Below, one piece after another: positions 19,149 through 27,451 of a stretch of 64,000 nt of DNA. The notes beneath the pieces were generated by a model. That model was given only the letters and a program-made list of their open reading frames with translations, did no database searches and was not told the origin of the DNA. The translations under genes were made by a program, and so were the position numbers. Positions within the stretch are counted from its first letter, which is position 1. Every line of letters starts with the position of its first letter. The stretch comes from Cellulomonas hominis (GTDB lineage: Bacteria; Actinomycetota; Actinomycetes; Actinomycetales; Cellulomonadaceae), in contig NZ_CABEGA010000001.1 of NCBI RefSeq assembly GCF_901521055.1, positions 124,001 to 188,000 on the forward strand. Direction: 5' to 3'.

Positions 19149-20819
19149 TCACAGACCTTCCGCCAGGGGACCCAGCGCGAGAACGGGGAAGTACGTCAGG
19201 GCGGTCACGACCACGGTCACGCCCACGAGCAGGCCGACGAACTGCGGCCGGTACGTCGGGAGCGTCCCGGCGGTCGACGGGACCGTGTCCTGCGCGGCGA
19301 GCGAGCCCGCGAGCGCCAGGACCAGCACGATCGGCACGAACCGCCCGAGCAGCATCGCGACGCCGAGCGCGGTGTTGAACCACGGCGTGTTCGCGGTGAG
19401 ACCGGCGAACGCCGAGCCGTTGTTGTTCGCGGCCGACGTGAACGCGTACAGCACCTCGGAGAAGCCGTGCACGCCGGGGTTCCAGATCGACGTCGACTCG
19501 ACGTCGGCCCGCACCCCGGGGATCGCGAACGACAGGGCCGTGCCGGCCAGCACGAGCGTGGGCGTCACCAGGATGTACAGGGACGCGAGCTTGATCTCGC
19601 GCGGGCCGATCTTCTTGCCGAGGTACTCCGGGGTGCGGCCGACCATCAGCCCGCCGACGAACACCGCGATGACCGCGAGCACGAGCATCCCGTACAGCCC
19701 CGAGCCGACGCCGCCGGGCGCGATCTCGCCGAGCATCATGTTGAGCATCGGGAAGAACCCGCCCAGGGCGGTGAACGAGTCGTGCATGCCGTTGACCGCG
19801 CCGGTGGACGTGAGCGTGCTGACGGAGCCGAACAGCGTGGTCGCGGCGATGCCGAACCGCTGCTCCTTGCCCTCCATCGCGCCGCCCGCCAGCTCGGGGG
19901 CGGTGCCCGCGCCCTGCGCCTCGACGACCGTCAGCAGCGTGAGGCTGACCAGGAAGATCGTCGCCATCGCCGCGAGGATCGCGTAGCCCTGCCGGGCGCT
20001 GCCGACCATCCGGCCGAACGTGCGCGGCAGGCTGAACGGGATCGCCAGCATGAGCACGACCTGGAACAGGCTGGTCCACGGCGTCGGGTTCTCGAACGGG
20101 TGGGCGGAGTTCACGTTGAAGAACCCGCCGCCGTTCGTCCCGAGCAGCTTGATGGCCTCCTGCGACGCGACCGGCCCGCCGGGGATCGACTGGACGCCGC
20201 CGGCGAGCGTCGTCACGTCGGTGAACCCGGCGACGTTCTGGATGACGCCCCCGGCGATCAGCACGACCGCGCCGAGCACGGAGATCGGCAGCAGGAGGCG
20301 CAGGGTGCCGCGGGTCAGGTCGACCCAGAAGTTGCCGATGGTGCCGGTCCGGCGCCGGGCGAACCCGCGCACCAGCGCCACCGCGACGGCCGTGCCGACC
20401 GCCGCCGACACGAAGTTCTGCACCGTCAGCCCGAGCACCTGGACCGCATAGCCCATCGTCACGTCGGGCGAGTACGACTGCCAGTTCGTGTTCGTGACGA
20501 ACGAGACCGCGGTGTTGAACGCCAGGTGCTCGCCGACGGCGGGCATCCCGAGGTCGTACGGCAGCCAGGTCTGCACCCGCTGGAGCAGGTAGACGAGCAG
20601 CACGCCGACCACCGAGAACGCGAGCAGGCTGCGCACGTACGAGCGCCACGTCTGCTCCGAGCGGGAGTCGACGCCGATCAGCCGGTACAGCCCGCGCTCG
20701 ACCCGCAGGTCCCGCGACGAGGTGTAGACGTGCGCGATGTAGTCGCCGAGCGGCCGGTACAGCGCGGCGAGCACCACGACGACGGTCAGCACCTGGGCGA
20801 CGGCGGCCCACGCGGCCAT
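19149..20819 (-). CDS. kdpA: K+-transporting ATPase subunit A
   Basis: The 556-residue channel-like subunit has four selectivity-filter loops: [31 protein letters not shown] (truncated here to its core GTNGGGFF), [12 protein letters not shown] and [12 protein letters not shown]. Ten spans are expected, with an N-terminal helix at [20 protein letters not shown]. The ATG at 20819 overlaps the kdpF stop (TGATG), so translation is coupled. No kdpDE sensor/regulator is present in the window. Confidence 0.97.
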   Translation of the reverse strand: MAAWAAVAQVLTVVVVLAALYRPLGDYIAHVYTSSRDLRVERGLYRLIGVDSRSEQTWRSYVRSLLAFSVVGVLLVYLLQRVQTWLPYDLGMPAVGEHLAFNTAVSFVTNTNWQSYSPDVTMGYAVQVLGLTVQNFVSAAVGTAVAVALVRGFARRRTGTIGNFWVDLTRGTLRLLLPISVLGAVVLIAGGVIQNVAGFTDVTTLAGGVQSIPGGPVASQEAIKLLGTNGGGFFNVNSAHPFENPTPWTSLFQVVLMLAIPFSLPRTFGRMVGSARQGYAILAAMATIFLVSLTLLTVVEAQGAGTAPELAGGAMEGKEQRFGIAATTLFGSVSTLTSTGAVNGMHDSFTALGGFFPMLNMMLGEIAPGGVGSGLYGMLVLAVIAVFVGGLMVGRTPEYLGKKIGPREIKLASLYILVTPTLVLAGTALSFAIPGVRADVESTSIWNPGVHGFSEVLYAFTSAANNNGSAFAGLTANTPWFNTALGVAMLLGRFVPIVLVLALAGSLAAQDTVPSTAGTLPTYRPQFVGLLVGVTVVVTALTYFPVLALGPLAEGL

Positions 20820-20908
20820 CAGAACCGCTCCGGCTGCACGAGGGCCCACACGAGGTACACGACGGCCGCGAGCCCGAGGGCGGCGGCCACGAGGTCGAGG
20901 ACGATCAC
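20819..20908 (-). CDS. kdpF: K+-transporting ATPase subunit F
   Basis: This 29-residue single-helix peptide starts at GTG 20908 ([20 protein letters not shown]) and ends in ALVQPERF, the hallmark ending of KdpF, a lipid-like stabiliser of the KdpABC complex. Its stop overlaps the kdpA start by one base and its start overlaps the preceding microprotein stop by four (GTGA). It is easily missed by gene callers because of its length. Confidence 0.92.
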   Translation of the reverse strand: MIVLDLVAAALGLAAVVYLVWALVQPERF

Positions 20909-20988
20909 AGCCGCTCGACCCCCGCGGCGACCGCGCCCACCAGGGCGAACAGGGCGAGGACGCCCACGACGAAGACCAGGTCCAGCAC
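20905..20988 (-). CDS. 27-residue membrane microprotein upstream of kdpF
   Basis: A GTG at 20988 opens a 27-codon frame ([20 protein letters not shown], then AAGVERL). It overlaps the kdpF start by four bases. It is one hydrophobic helix followed by a short basic/acidic end, the same architecture as KdpF but a different sequence. A weak GGGAG lies upstream. The tight coupling to kdpF argues for translation, and a role as a second small subunit of the pump is inference. A longer in-frame extension upstream (through CACGTCCTC) has no better start. Confidence 0.6.
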   Translation of the reverse strand: MLDLVFVVGVLALFALVGAVAAGVERL

Positions 20989-21238
20989 GAGGAAGCTCCC
21001 GAGGACGTGCGTGCCGCGCCGGCCGGCCGGCTGCCGCGGCGGCCCCGCAGGGGGCCGTCGTCCATCACAGACCCGCCGGCGGCCCGCGTCGGCGATCCTC
21101 ACGGTTCCCATACGGGCGCGGGCCCGTTCCTGACGGATCCCGTGCGGACGGCGCCGGAACAGCGCGCACCGGCCCCCGCGTTGACCCTGCGTCCGACGCC
21201 GACGCCGGGAGACCGGCACGCCGACCCGAGAGGCCGCG

Positions 21239-21667
21239 ATGAGCACCGACGACCGCACGCTGACCGCCGACGACCTGGAGTTCCTGCGCCGCCCCCTGCA
21301 CGGGTTCCTGTCCGTGGCGGCCGGGCCGACGCCGCCCCAGCCGCGCCCGGTGTGGTTCGAGGCGACGGACGAGGGCACGCTCCAGCTGTTCACCGGCCCG
21401 GACGCGCTCAAGGTCCGCCGCCTCGCCCAGGACCCGCGCGCGTCGCTCGTCGTCGCCGCCCCGGTCGGCGAGCGCGAGCGCTGGGTGGCGGTCGCCGGGC
21501 GCGTCACCGTCGAGCCGGACGGGGCGCACGACCTCGCGTCACGCCTCGCGGCCCGGTACTGGGACCTCGACGACCCCGCCCGGGCCGCGGACCTCGCGGG
21601 CATCCTGGCCGAGGACCAGGTCCGGCTGGTGATCCACCCGGAGTCCGTGCGGCGCTACGCGTACTGA
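21239..21667 (+). CDS. Pyridoxamine 5'-phosphate oxidase-like (PPOX/FDR) protein
   Basis: The 142-residue split-barrel flavin/F420-binding protein has the family pattern FLSVAAG...RPVWFEATDEGTLQLFT, then ALKVRRLAQDPRASLVVAAP, then WVAVAGRVTVEPD. Members are F420- or FMN-dependent reductases or heme-utilisation proteins. It is divergent from the kdp operon, with about 250 bases between. The ATG at 21239 follows a GAGAGG seven bases away. Physiological substrate unknown. Confidence 0.85.
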   Translation: MSTDDRTLTADDLEFLRRPLHGFLSVAAGPTPPQPRPVWFEATDEGTLQLFTGPDALKVRRLAQDPRASLVVAAPVGERERWVAVAGRVTVEPDGAHDLASRLAARYWDLDDPARAADLAGILAEDQVRLVIHPESVRRYAY

Positions 21668-21701
21668 CGGGCCGTGCCGTCGGCCGACGCCCGGGGCCAC
21701 G

Positions 21702-21717
21702 GCTCTCAGCCGAGAGC
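21702..21717. terminator. Short hairpin between convergent genes
   Basis: GCTCTC-AGCC-GAGAGC forms a 6-bp stem with a 4-base loop between the convergent PPOX (stop 21667) and SDR (stop 21834) genes. No T-run follows on either strand. Position supports a weak terminator. Confidence 0.4.
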
Positions 21718-21833
21718 AGCCCTGCGGCGCAGCCGTGCCGTCGCCAGCCGGAGCAGGACGCCCCCGGCGGCGAGGCCGAGCGCCAGCCCGGCGAGCGGCG
21801 CGCTGTCCTCGCCGGTCCGCGCTCGGACGCGGG

Positions 21834-22472
21834 TCAGTTGCTGATCGCTGGTGCCCGGCGGACGTAGGTGGCGTCGTCGACCTGCGCGGCGGTGAACGCG
21901 GCGATGTCGGCACGGCTGACCGCGAAGCCGAGCTTGTCGGTGCCGAAGAAGCCCACGCGGGTCGGCGCCTTCGGGGTGTTCTTCGGCGCGATGAACCGCA
22001 CGATGGTCCAGTCGAGATCGGACGCCTTGACCGGGTCGGTCATGCCGATGATCTCGTCGTAGGCGCGCCGCATGAAGGTGCGGGGCATGAAGCCGATGAG
22101 CCGCGTGACCATGGTCGGCGTCTCGTGGGGGTCGAGGACCGCGGGGGTCGCCTGGCCGATGTACCGGCGGACGCCGTGCCGATGCATGGCCTCGAGGATG
22201 TGGCGGGTGCCCTCGACCAGCGGCAGCCCGGTTGCCTTGCGGTCCATGCTCGGCCCGAGGGCGCTGACGACTGCGTCGGCGCCGGCGACCGCGCTGTCGA
22301 TCGCCTGGGCGTCGGACATCTCCCCGACGACGACCGTGACCCGGGACTTCCAGGACGCGGGGACCTTGCCGGCGTTGCGGGCGTAGGCGGTGACGGTGTG
22401 GCCGCGCTCGAGGAGCCCGGTGACGGTGAGGGAGCCGATGGCGCCGGTGGCGCCGAAGACGGTGACGTTCAT
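21834..22472 (-). CDS. NAD(P)-binding SDR-like protein
   Basis: The 212-residue atypical short-chain dehydrogenase has the dinucleotide motif VTVFGATGAIGSLTVTGLLE at residues 2-21, YARNAGK after the second strand, and ADAVVSALGP. No YxxxK catalytic pair is obvious, as in NmrA/YwnB-like proteins that bind NAD(P) and sense or reduce quinones or flavins. It is the last of three co-directed genes (doxX, NmrA-like gene, this gene), 88 bases after its neighbour, with an AAAGG upstream. Confidence 0.87.
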   Translation of the reverse strand: MNVTVFGATGAIGSLTVTGLLERGHTVTAYARNAGKVPASWKSRVTVVVGEMSDAQAIDSAVAGADAVVSALGPSMDRKATGLPLVEGTRHILEAMHRHGVRRYIGQATPAVLDPHETPTMVTRLIGFMPRTFMRRAYDEIIGMTDPVKASDLDWTIVRFIAPKNTPKAPTRVGFFGTDKLGFAVSRADIAAFTAAQVDDATYVRRAPAISN

Positions 22473-22560
22473 CGGGGTGGGACCTTTCGTGGTCGTGCGG
22501 GAGGGTGTCCGGAGGGGCCCGCACAAGCGGTGCGAGCCCCTCCTGCCGGGCTGGTTCGGG

Positions 22561-23415
22561 TCAGACCCAGCGGCGCAGGGTCGTCTCGAGCGGCTCGGTG
22601 GGGCGGCCGATGAGGCGGGCGAGGTCGCCGGGGGTCGGCGCGAGGGCGCCGTCGCGCATGTTGCCGTTGAGGGCGACCATGAAGCCGGCAGTGCCCGCGT
22701 CGAGACCGAAGGCGAGGAGCTGCTCCTGCTCCTGCTCGGGGGTGAGCGCCTCGTAGCGGACGGGGGTGCCGAGCACGCCCTGCGCGGTGGCGGCGAAGTC
22801 GGCGTAGCTCCACGCGACGTCACCGGACAGCTCGTAGGCACGGCCCTCGTGGCCGGGGTTGGTGAGCACGACCGCAGCTGCCTCGGCGAAGTCCTTGCGC
22901 GGGGCGGTCGCGAGGCGGCCGTCGCCGACGGAGTTCGCGATGACGCCGCGGTCACGGGCGGCGGCGAAGTCCTGCTGGTGGTTCTCGGTGTACCAGCCGT
23001 TGCGCAGGAACGTCGCCGGGATGCCGGAGTCGGTGATGAGCTCCTCGGTGGCCTTGTGCTCGGCGGCCAGGCCCAGGACGGTCGTGGGCGCCTGCAGCGC
23101 GGAGGTGTAGACGAGGTGCGCGACGCCGGCGCGACGCGCTGCCTCGATCGCGCTCCCGCGGGGCGCGAGCGCCTGGCCCGGCATCCCGACCGAGATGAGC
23201 AGCAGCTTGTCGGCACCGGCGAGCTGGGCGGCGGTCGCGTCGACGTCGTCCAGGTCGAGGGGCGCGGTGCGCAGGCCGCGCTGGGCGAGGGCGGTGAGAC
23301 GCTCCGCGTCGCGCCCGAGGGCGAGGAGGTCGGCGGCGGGGACGCCGCGCTCGAGCAGGGCGTCGACGGTCAGGCCGCCGAGCTGGCCGGTGGCGCCGAT
23401 GATCGCGATGGTCAT
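22561..23415 (-). CDS. NmrA-like NAD(P)H:quinone oxidoreductase (QorB type)
   Basis: The 284-residue protein begins with the motif MTIAIIGATGQLGGLTVDAL and has DKLLLISVG, LVYTSALQAP and the GWYTEN segment characteristic of QorB/NmrA-like quinone reductases. It probably reduces quinones or aldehydes with NADPH. An AAAGGAA lies ten bases before the ATG at 23415. It sits 35 bases downstream of the doxX stop, so it is driven from the regulatory module at 23844-23901. Confidence 0.88.
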   Translation of the reverse strand: MTIAIIGATGQLGGLTVDALLERGVPAADLLALGRDAERLTALAQRGLRTAPLDLDDVDATAAQLAGADKLLLISVGMPGQALAPRGSAIEAARRAGVAHLVYTSALQAPTTVLGLAAEHKATEELITDSGIPATFLRNGWYTENHQQDFAAARDRGVIANSVGDGRLATAPRKDFAEAAAVVLTNPGHEGRAYELSGDVAWSYADFAATAQGVLGTPVRYEALTPEQEQEQLLAFGLDAGTAGFMVALNGNMRDGALAPTPGDLARLIGRPTEPLETTLRRWV

Positions 23416-23450
23416 GGGAGTAGTTCCTTTCGCGGGTGCTGCGGTGGGGG

Positions 23451-23816
23451 TCAGAGGGCGGCGAAGCGGGCTACGGCGACGAACAGCGCGAGGAGCAGGA
23501 GCACCGCGTTCATCGGGATGACCTTCGCCTCTTTGCGGCGCACGTGGACGGCGATCGCGAGGGCCTGCACGACGACGAGGCCGGTGGCCGCGATCGGCGT
23601 CAGGACCGGTGCGATGCCGGTCAGCCACGGCAGGAGCAGGCCGATGCCGCCGAGCAGCTCGGCGATGCCGATGAACCGCACCGTGCCGGCCGAGTAGTCC
23701 TGCGCCCAGGGCAGGCTCTGGTCGAGCTTGGCCTTCGGCTGGGTGGACTTGGTGATGCCGGCGCCGATGTAGGCGACGGCGAGCAGTCCGGAGGTGATCC
23801 AGAGAGCGATGTCCAT
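23451..23816 (-). CDS. DoxX family membrane protein
   Basis: The 121-residue four-span protein has LLAVAYIGAGITKSTQPKAK, FIGIAELLGGIGLLLPWL, LTPIAATGLVVVQALAIAVH and a final hydrophobic helix, all typical of DoxX-like proteins, which accompany redox and thiol-stress systems in actinobacteria. The start ATG at 23816 lies just after the operator/promoter module. It is first gene of a three-gene operon with two NAD(P)-binding proteins. Confidence 0.88.
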   Translation of the reverse strand: MDIALWITSGLLAVAYIGAGITKSTQPKAKLDQSLPWAQDYSAGTVRFIGIAELLGGIGLLLPWLTGIAPVLTPIAATGLVVVQALAIAVHVRRKEAKVIPMNAVLLLLALFVAVARFAAL

Positions 23817-23843
23817 GAGGGGTGGCGTCCTGTCGTCGTACCG

Positions 23844-23901
23844 GAGCGGACGTTCCGCTTCCGCCGACCCTAACACGGTATCCGGAACGCCTATTCCACT
23901 A
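23844..23901 (-). promoter_or_regulatory. Promoter/operator module of the doxX operon (copy 1)
   Basis: Read on the minus strand, the order is TGGAATA, five bases, TCCGGAT, three bases, GTGTTAGGGTCGG, then AAGCGGAACGTCCGCT. TAGGGT fits an actinobacterial -10 box. AGCGGA-CGT-TCCGCT (23845-23859) is a perfect dyad, and GGAA-N6-TTCC is another. The same ordered blocks precede the quinone-reductase-like gene at 25304-25367, so one regulator probably controls both operons. Confidence 0.72.
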
Positions 23902-23919
23902 AGCGGGTACGCTGGCGCC

Positions 23920-24606
23920 ATGAGCGATCACAGGAGCACGGAAGCCGAGAACGGAGGGCGACGCTGCCTGCGCGCCGACGCCGAGCGGAACCGGGCGCGC
24001 GTGGTCGAGGCCGCCCGGGCCGCGTTCGCCGAGCAGGGCCTCGACGTCTCCACGAACGAGATCGCCCGCCGGGCCGGCGTCGGGGTCGCGACGCTGTTCC
24101 GCCGGTTCCCCTCGCGCGACGAGCTGATCGGCGCGGTGTTCGCCGACAAGATGGCCGGCTACGCCGCCGCGGTCGAGGACGCCCTGGCCGACCCGGATCC
24201 CTGGCGCGGGTTCTGCGGGTACATCGAGCGGGTCTGCGCGATGCAGGCCGACGACCGCGGCTTCGCGGGCGTGCTCACCATGACGTTCCCCAGCGCCCCC
24301 GCCCTGGAGGCCGAGCGGAACCGCTCCGCGCACGCGCTGACCGAGCTGCTCGACCGGGCCAAGGCGACAGGCCGGCTCCGGCCGGACTTCGTGCACCAGG
24401 ACGTGCCACTGGTGCTCATGGCCAACGCCGGCGTCGTGTCCGCGACCCGGGACGCCGCACCCGGCGCCTCGGCGCGCCTGGTCGGCTACCTGCTCCAGTC
24501 GTTCGCGGCGAGCGCCGCCCAGCCACTGCCGCCCGCTCCGAGCCGCGGCCAGATGTACCGCGCGCTGATCCGGGCCGGCGGCGGGGCGCACGCGGTCCCG
24601 GCGTGA
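23920..24606 (+). CDS. TetR-family regulator
   Basis: This 228-residue TetR protein has its HTH at about residues 28-75: RVVEAARAAFAEQGLDVSTN, then ARRAGVGVATLFRRFPSRDELI. An arginine-rich LRADAERNRARV precedes it. It is divergent from doxX and shares its control region. TACGCT seven bases before the ATG is a plausible -10 box, making the transcript leaderless. It is convergent (5 bases apart) with a second, related TetR gene that has the same LRADAERNR lead-in, so the two arose by duplication or co-evolved. Confidence 0.9.
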   Translation: MSDHRSTEAENGGRRCLRADAERNRARVVEAARAAFAEQGLDVSTNEIARRAGVGVATLFRRFPSRDELIGAVFADKMAGYAAAVEDALADPDPWRGFCGYIERVCAMQADDRGFAGVLTMTFPSAPALEAERNRSAHALTELLDRAKATGRLRPDFVHQDVPLVLMANAGVVSATRDAAPGASARLVGYLLQSFAASAAQPLPPAPSRGQMYRALIRAGGGAHAVPA

Positions 24607-24610
24607 CCTG

Positions 24611-25276
24611 CTATCCGCCTGCGGCGTCTTCCGTCGGCGCCCGGTCGGCGGCGAGCTCCGGCGGCACCGGAGGCAGTGGCTCGTGGTCCGGCGCGGGACG
24701 GAAGGCGTCCAGCAGGATCCGCGCGAGCCGCTCGCTCGCCGCAGCCCGGCTCCTGTCCAGCACCCGCGCAACCCCCGCGTTCGCCAGCGTCGCGAGGAAC
24801 AGGTCGGCGTGCTCGAGATCCTGGCGCACGGCACCCGCGCGACGCGCGCGATCGACCAGCAGGATGGACGCGCGGAAGGCGCGCGCGTGCTCGGCGGCGA
24901 AGATCGTCGACCCGGAGAACGGCGCCATCAGCAGGTCCGCGAACGCCGGGTCGGCCGCCTGCTCCCGGAGCAGCATCGCGACGTAGCCGGCGAACGCCGA
25001 CCAGGCGTCGTCACGGGCCAGCTCGGCGGCCTCGACGGTCACGTCGGCGTACCGGCGCATCTTGTCCTCCATCACCGCCTGCACGAGCTCGTCGCGGTGC
25101 GGGAACCGGCGGTAGAGCGTCCCGACCCCGACGCCGGCCTCGCGCGCCACGGCGGCCGGCGGCGCATCGGTCCCCTCCCGCGCGAACACCCGTGCAGCAG
25201 CGGCGAGGATCGCCTGCCGGTTGCGCTCGGCGTCGGCGCGCAGCCCGCGTGCGGGCGCCTCCTCGGATGCAGTCAT
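24611..25276 (-). CDS. TetR-family regulator
   Basis: The 221-residue TetR protein has GLRADAERNRQAILAAAARV, then AREAGVGVGTLYRRFPHRDELVQAV. It has clear similarity to the convergent regulator at 23920. A TAGGTT -10 box lies eight bases before the ATG at 25276 on the minus strand, suggesting a leaderless message. It is divergent from the zinc-type oxidoreductase gene. It probably represses that gene, the doxX operon, or both, through the two shared modules. Ligand unknown, probably an electrophile or quinone. Confidence 0.9.
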   Translation of the reverse strand: MTASEEAPARGLRADAERNRQAILAAAARVFAREGTDAPPAAVAREAGVGVGTLYRRFPHRDELVQAVMEDKMRRYADVTVEAAELARDDAWSAFAGYVAMLLREQAADPAFADLLMAPFSGSTIFAAEHARAFRASILLVDRARRAGAVRQDLEHADLFLATLANAGVARVLDRSRAAASERLARILLDAFRPAPDHEPLPPVPPELAADRAPTEDAAGG

Positions 25277-25303
25277 GGCGGTGAACCTACCCGGCCGGAC
25301 CTA

Positions 25304-25367
25304 ACTGGAATACATGCTCCGGATGAGGTGTTAGGGTCGGACGAAGCGGAGCAACCGTTCCGCTTAG
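25304..25367 (+). promoter_or_regulatory. Promoter/operator module (copy 2) before the quinone-reductase-like gene
   Basis: The same ordered blocks as the doxX module occur: TGGAATA, five bases, TCCGGAT, three bases, GTGTTAGGGTCGG (TAGGGT as -10), then AAGCGGA-N8-TCCGCTT (25344-25366), an inverted repeat with a wider spacer. The conserved order over about 55 bases cannot be explained by coding constraint. Confidence 0.72.
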
Positions 25368-25388
25368 CAGCTTCTCGAGGAGTTCGTC

Positions 25389-26321
25389 ATGCGTGCCATC
25401 GCCATCGCCGAGTCGGGCGCCCAGCCCCAGGTCCACGACGTCGCCACCCCGGAGCCCGCCGAGGGCGAGGTCCGCGTGCGGGTGCACGCCGCCTCGGTCA
25501 ACGGGTTCGACCTGTCCGTCGCCGGCAGCCACCTGGTCGGGATGATGGAGCACCGCTTCCCCGTCGTCATCGGCAAGGACTTCGCCGGCGTCGTCGACGC
25601 GGTCGGGGCCGGCGTCGAGGGCTACGCGGTCGGGGACCGCGTGTTCGGTGTCGTCACCAAGGAGTACCTGGGCGACGGGTCCTTCGGCGAGTACGTCACG
25701 GTCCCGGTGGCCGTCGGCCTGGCGCACCTGCCGGCGTCGCTGAGCTTCACCGAGGGTGCCGCGCTCGGCCTGGCCGGGACCGCCGCCGTCGACGCGATCG
25801 ACGCCGCGCAGGTGCAGGCGGGGCAGACCGTGCTCGTCGCCGGGGCGACCGGCGGCGTCGGTAACCAGGCGGTGCAGCTGGCGGTGCACGCCGGTGCGAC
25901 CGTCATCGCCACCGCGCACAGCGACGCCGAGCGCGACCTGGTCACCCGCCTGGGCGCGTCCGAGGTCGTCGACTACACCGAGGACGTCGCCGCGCAGGTC
26001 CTGGCCGCGCACCCGGGCGGCATCGACACGGTCCTGCACTTCGCGGGTGACCCGGCCGCCCTGCTCGCCGCGGTGCGCCCCGAGGGCCGCCTGGCCTCCA
26101 CCCGCATCATGTCCGCCGACCAGCTGCCGTCCGAGCACGTCACCGTGGCCTCGGTCTACGCCACGCCCTCGCAGCAGACCCTCGAGGCGCTGGCCGACCA
26201 CCGCGCCGCGGAGCGGACCACCGTCACGATCGAGCGCACCTACGCCCTCGAGGAGGTGCCGCAGGCGTTCGCCGACTTCGCCGCCGGCACCCTCGGCAAG
26301 CTCGTCATCACCATCGCCTGA
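25389..26321 (+). CDS. Quinone-reductase-like MDR alcohol dehydrogenase
   Basis: The 310-residue medium-chain dehydrogenase/reductase has GKDFAGVVDAVGAGVEGYAVG early and the NADPH motif VLVAGATGGVGNQAVQLAVH at about 150-169. The structural-zinc cysteines are missing, so it belongs to the zinc-free quinone oxidoreductase/enoyl reductase branch. It is first gene after the shared regulatory module and has GAGGAG seven bases before its ATG. A strong hairpin follows its stop. It likely detoxifies quinones or enones with NADPH. Confidence 0.9.
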   Translation: MRAIAIAESGAQPQVHDVATPEPAEGEVRVRVHAASVNGFDLSVAGSHLVGMMEHRFPVVIGKDFAGVVDAVGAGVEGYAVGDRVFGVVTKEYLGDGSFGEYVTVPVAVGLAHLPASLSFTEGAALGLAGTAAVDAIDAAQVQAGQTVLVAGATGGVGNQAVQLAVHAGATVIATAHSDAERDLVTRLGASEVVDYTEDVAAQVLAAHPGGIDTVLHFAGDPAALLAAVRPEGRLASTRIMSADQLPSEHVTVASVYATPSQQTLEALADHRAAERTTVTIERTYALEEVPQAFADFAAGTLGKLVITIA

Positions 26322-26337
26322 CCCACCCCCCTGGCTC

Positions 26338-26370
26338 GAGCAGGGGGCGGAGCCGCTCCGCCCCCTGCTC
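26338..26370 (+). terminator. Strong hairpin between the oxidoreductase genes
   Basis: GAGCAGGGGGCGGAG pairs perfectly with CTCCGCCCCCTGCTC (15-bp stem, 3-base loop). It ends 28 bases before the next start codon (26399), leaving little room for a separate promoter. It may act as a partial terminator or processing/stability hairpin that lowers expression of the downstream genes. Confidence 0.75.
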
Positions 26371-26398
26371 CGGCCGCGACCCGCAGGACGGACCCACC

Positions 26399-27451
26399 AT
26401 GGAGCTCGGAGTCTTCTCCCTCACCGACATCGCCGCCGACCCGAACGGTGGCCCGGCGCCGAGCGTCGGGCAGCGGATGGACGAGATCGTCGGCTACGGC
26501 GTGCTCGCCGACCGCCTCGGCCTGGACGTCTACGGCGTCGGTGAGCACCACACCCACCAGTACGCCGTCTCCTCGCCCGCGGTGACGCTCGCCGCCGTGG
26601 CGCAGGCCACCGAGCGCGTCCGGCTGATCACCACGGCGACCGTGCTCACCACGCTGGACCCCGTCCGCGTCTACCAGGACTTCGCCACCCTCGACCTGCT
26701 CAGCCACGGACGGGCCGAGGTCGTCGCCGGGCGCAGCGCATTCGCCGAGCCGTTCGCCCTGTTCGGCGTCGACCCCGCGGACCTGGACCGCACCTACGCC
26801 GAGAAGCTCGATCTCCTGCTGCGGCTGCGCGACCAGGCGAACGTGACCTGGAGCGGGAGCACCCGCCCGCCGCTGCGCGACGCCGAGATCTCCCCGCGCG
26901 CGCACGTCGACCAGCTCCCGGTGTGGGTCGCCGTGGGCGGGACCCCGACCAGTGCGCAGCGCGCCGGGCGCCTCGGTCTGCCGATGATGCTCGGGCTGAT
27001 CGGCGGCACGATCGGCCACGCCCGCCGCCTGGTCGACATCTACCGGATGTCCGGCGAGCAGGCCGGGCACGCGCCCGAGAGCCTGCGGGTGGGCATCACC
27101 AGCCACTTCTACGCCGGCGCCGACCCCGTCGCCGCGCGCAACGAGATCTACCCGTACTACCACCAGTACCTGTCCCCGCGGACGAACGGCGGACGCGGCT
27201 GGGAGGTCAGCCGGGCGCAGATGGACGCGCTGTCCGAGCGCGGCGGCGCGTTCATGGTCGGCGGCCCCGAGGAGCTGACCGAGAAGATCCTCGACCTGCA
27301 GACGGTGCTCGGCGTCGACCGGTTCGTCGGCCAGGTCGACTTCGGCGGCATGCCCCGCGCCATGGTCGAGGACTCCATCGCGCGGCTCGCCACGGAGATC
27401 GCCCCCGCCGTGCGCGAGGCCGCGTCGGCCCCCGCCGGGACGCCGCGGTGA
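26399..27451 (+). CDS. LLM-class (luciferase-like) flavin-dependent oxidoreductase
   Basis: The 350-residue TIM-barrel monooxygenase family protein has VYGVGEHHTHQYAVSSPAV, RVRLITTATVLTTLDPVRVY and the phosphate-binding GRAEVVAGRSAF. It uses FMNH2 or reduced F420, and the substrate is unknown. GTGA overlap couples it to the next gene, an F420/NADP-reductase-like protein, which suggests this one depends on reduced cofactor supplied in the same operon. GGACGGACCACC precedes the ATG. Confidence 0.9.
   Translation: MELGVFSLTDIAADPNGGPAPSVGQRMDEIVGYGVLADRLGLDVYGVGEHHTHQYAVSSPAVTLAAVAQATERVRLITTATVLTTLDPVRVYQDFATLDLLSHGRAEVVAGRSAFAEPFALFGVDPADLDRTYAEKLDLLLRLRDQANVTWSGSTRPPLRDAEISPRAHVDQLPVWVAVGGTPTSAQRAGRLGLPMMLGLIGGTIGHARRLVDIYRMSGEQAGHAPESLRVGITSHFYAGADPVAARNEIYPYYHQYLSPRTNGGRGWEVSRAQMDALSERGGAFMVGGPEELTEKILDLQTVLGVDRFVGQVDFGGMPRAMVEDSIARLATEIAPAVREAASAPAGTPR

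Noticed and set aside
16507-19986. 1159-codon + frame opposite kdpC, kdpB and part of kdpA
   Set aside because: Opposite unmistakable kdp genes. The translation has no domain and is compositionally biased.
20989-21238. Possible c-di-AMP (ydaO) riboswitch in front of the kdp operon
   Set aside because: I looked for the conserved ydaO core on the minus strand and could not find it. The region holds only GC-rich short dyads, so no riboswitch is claimed.
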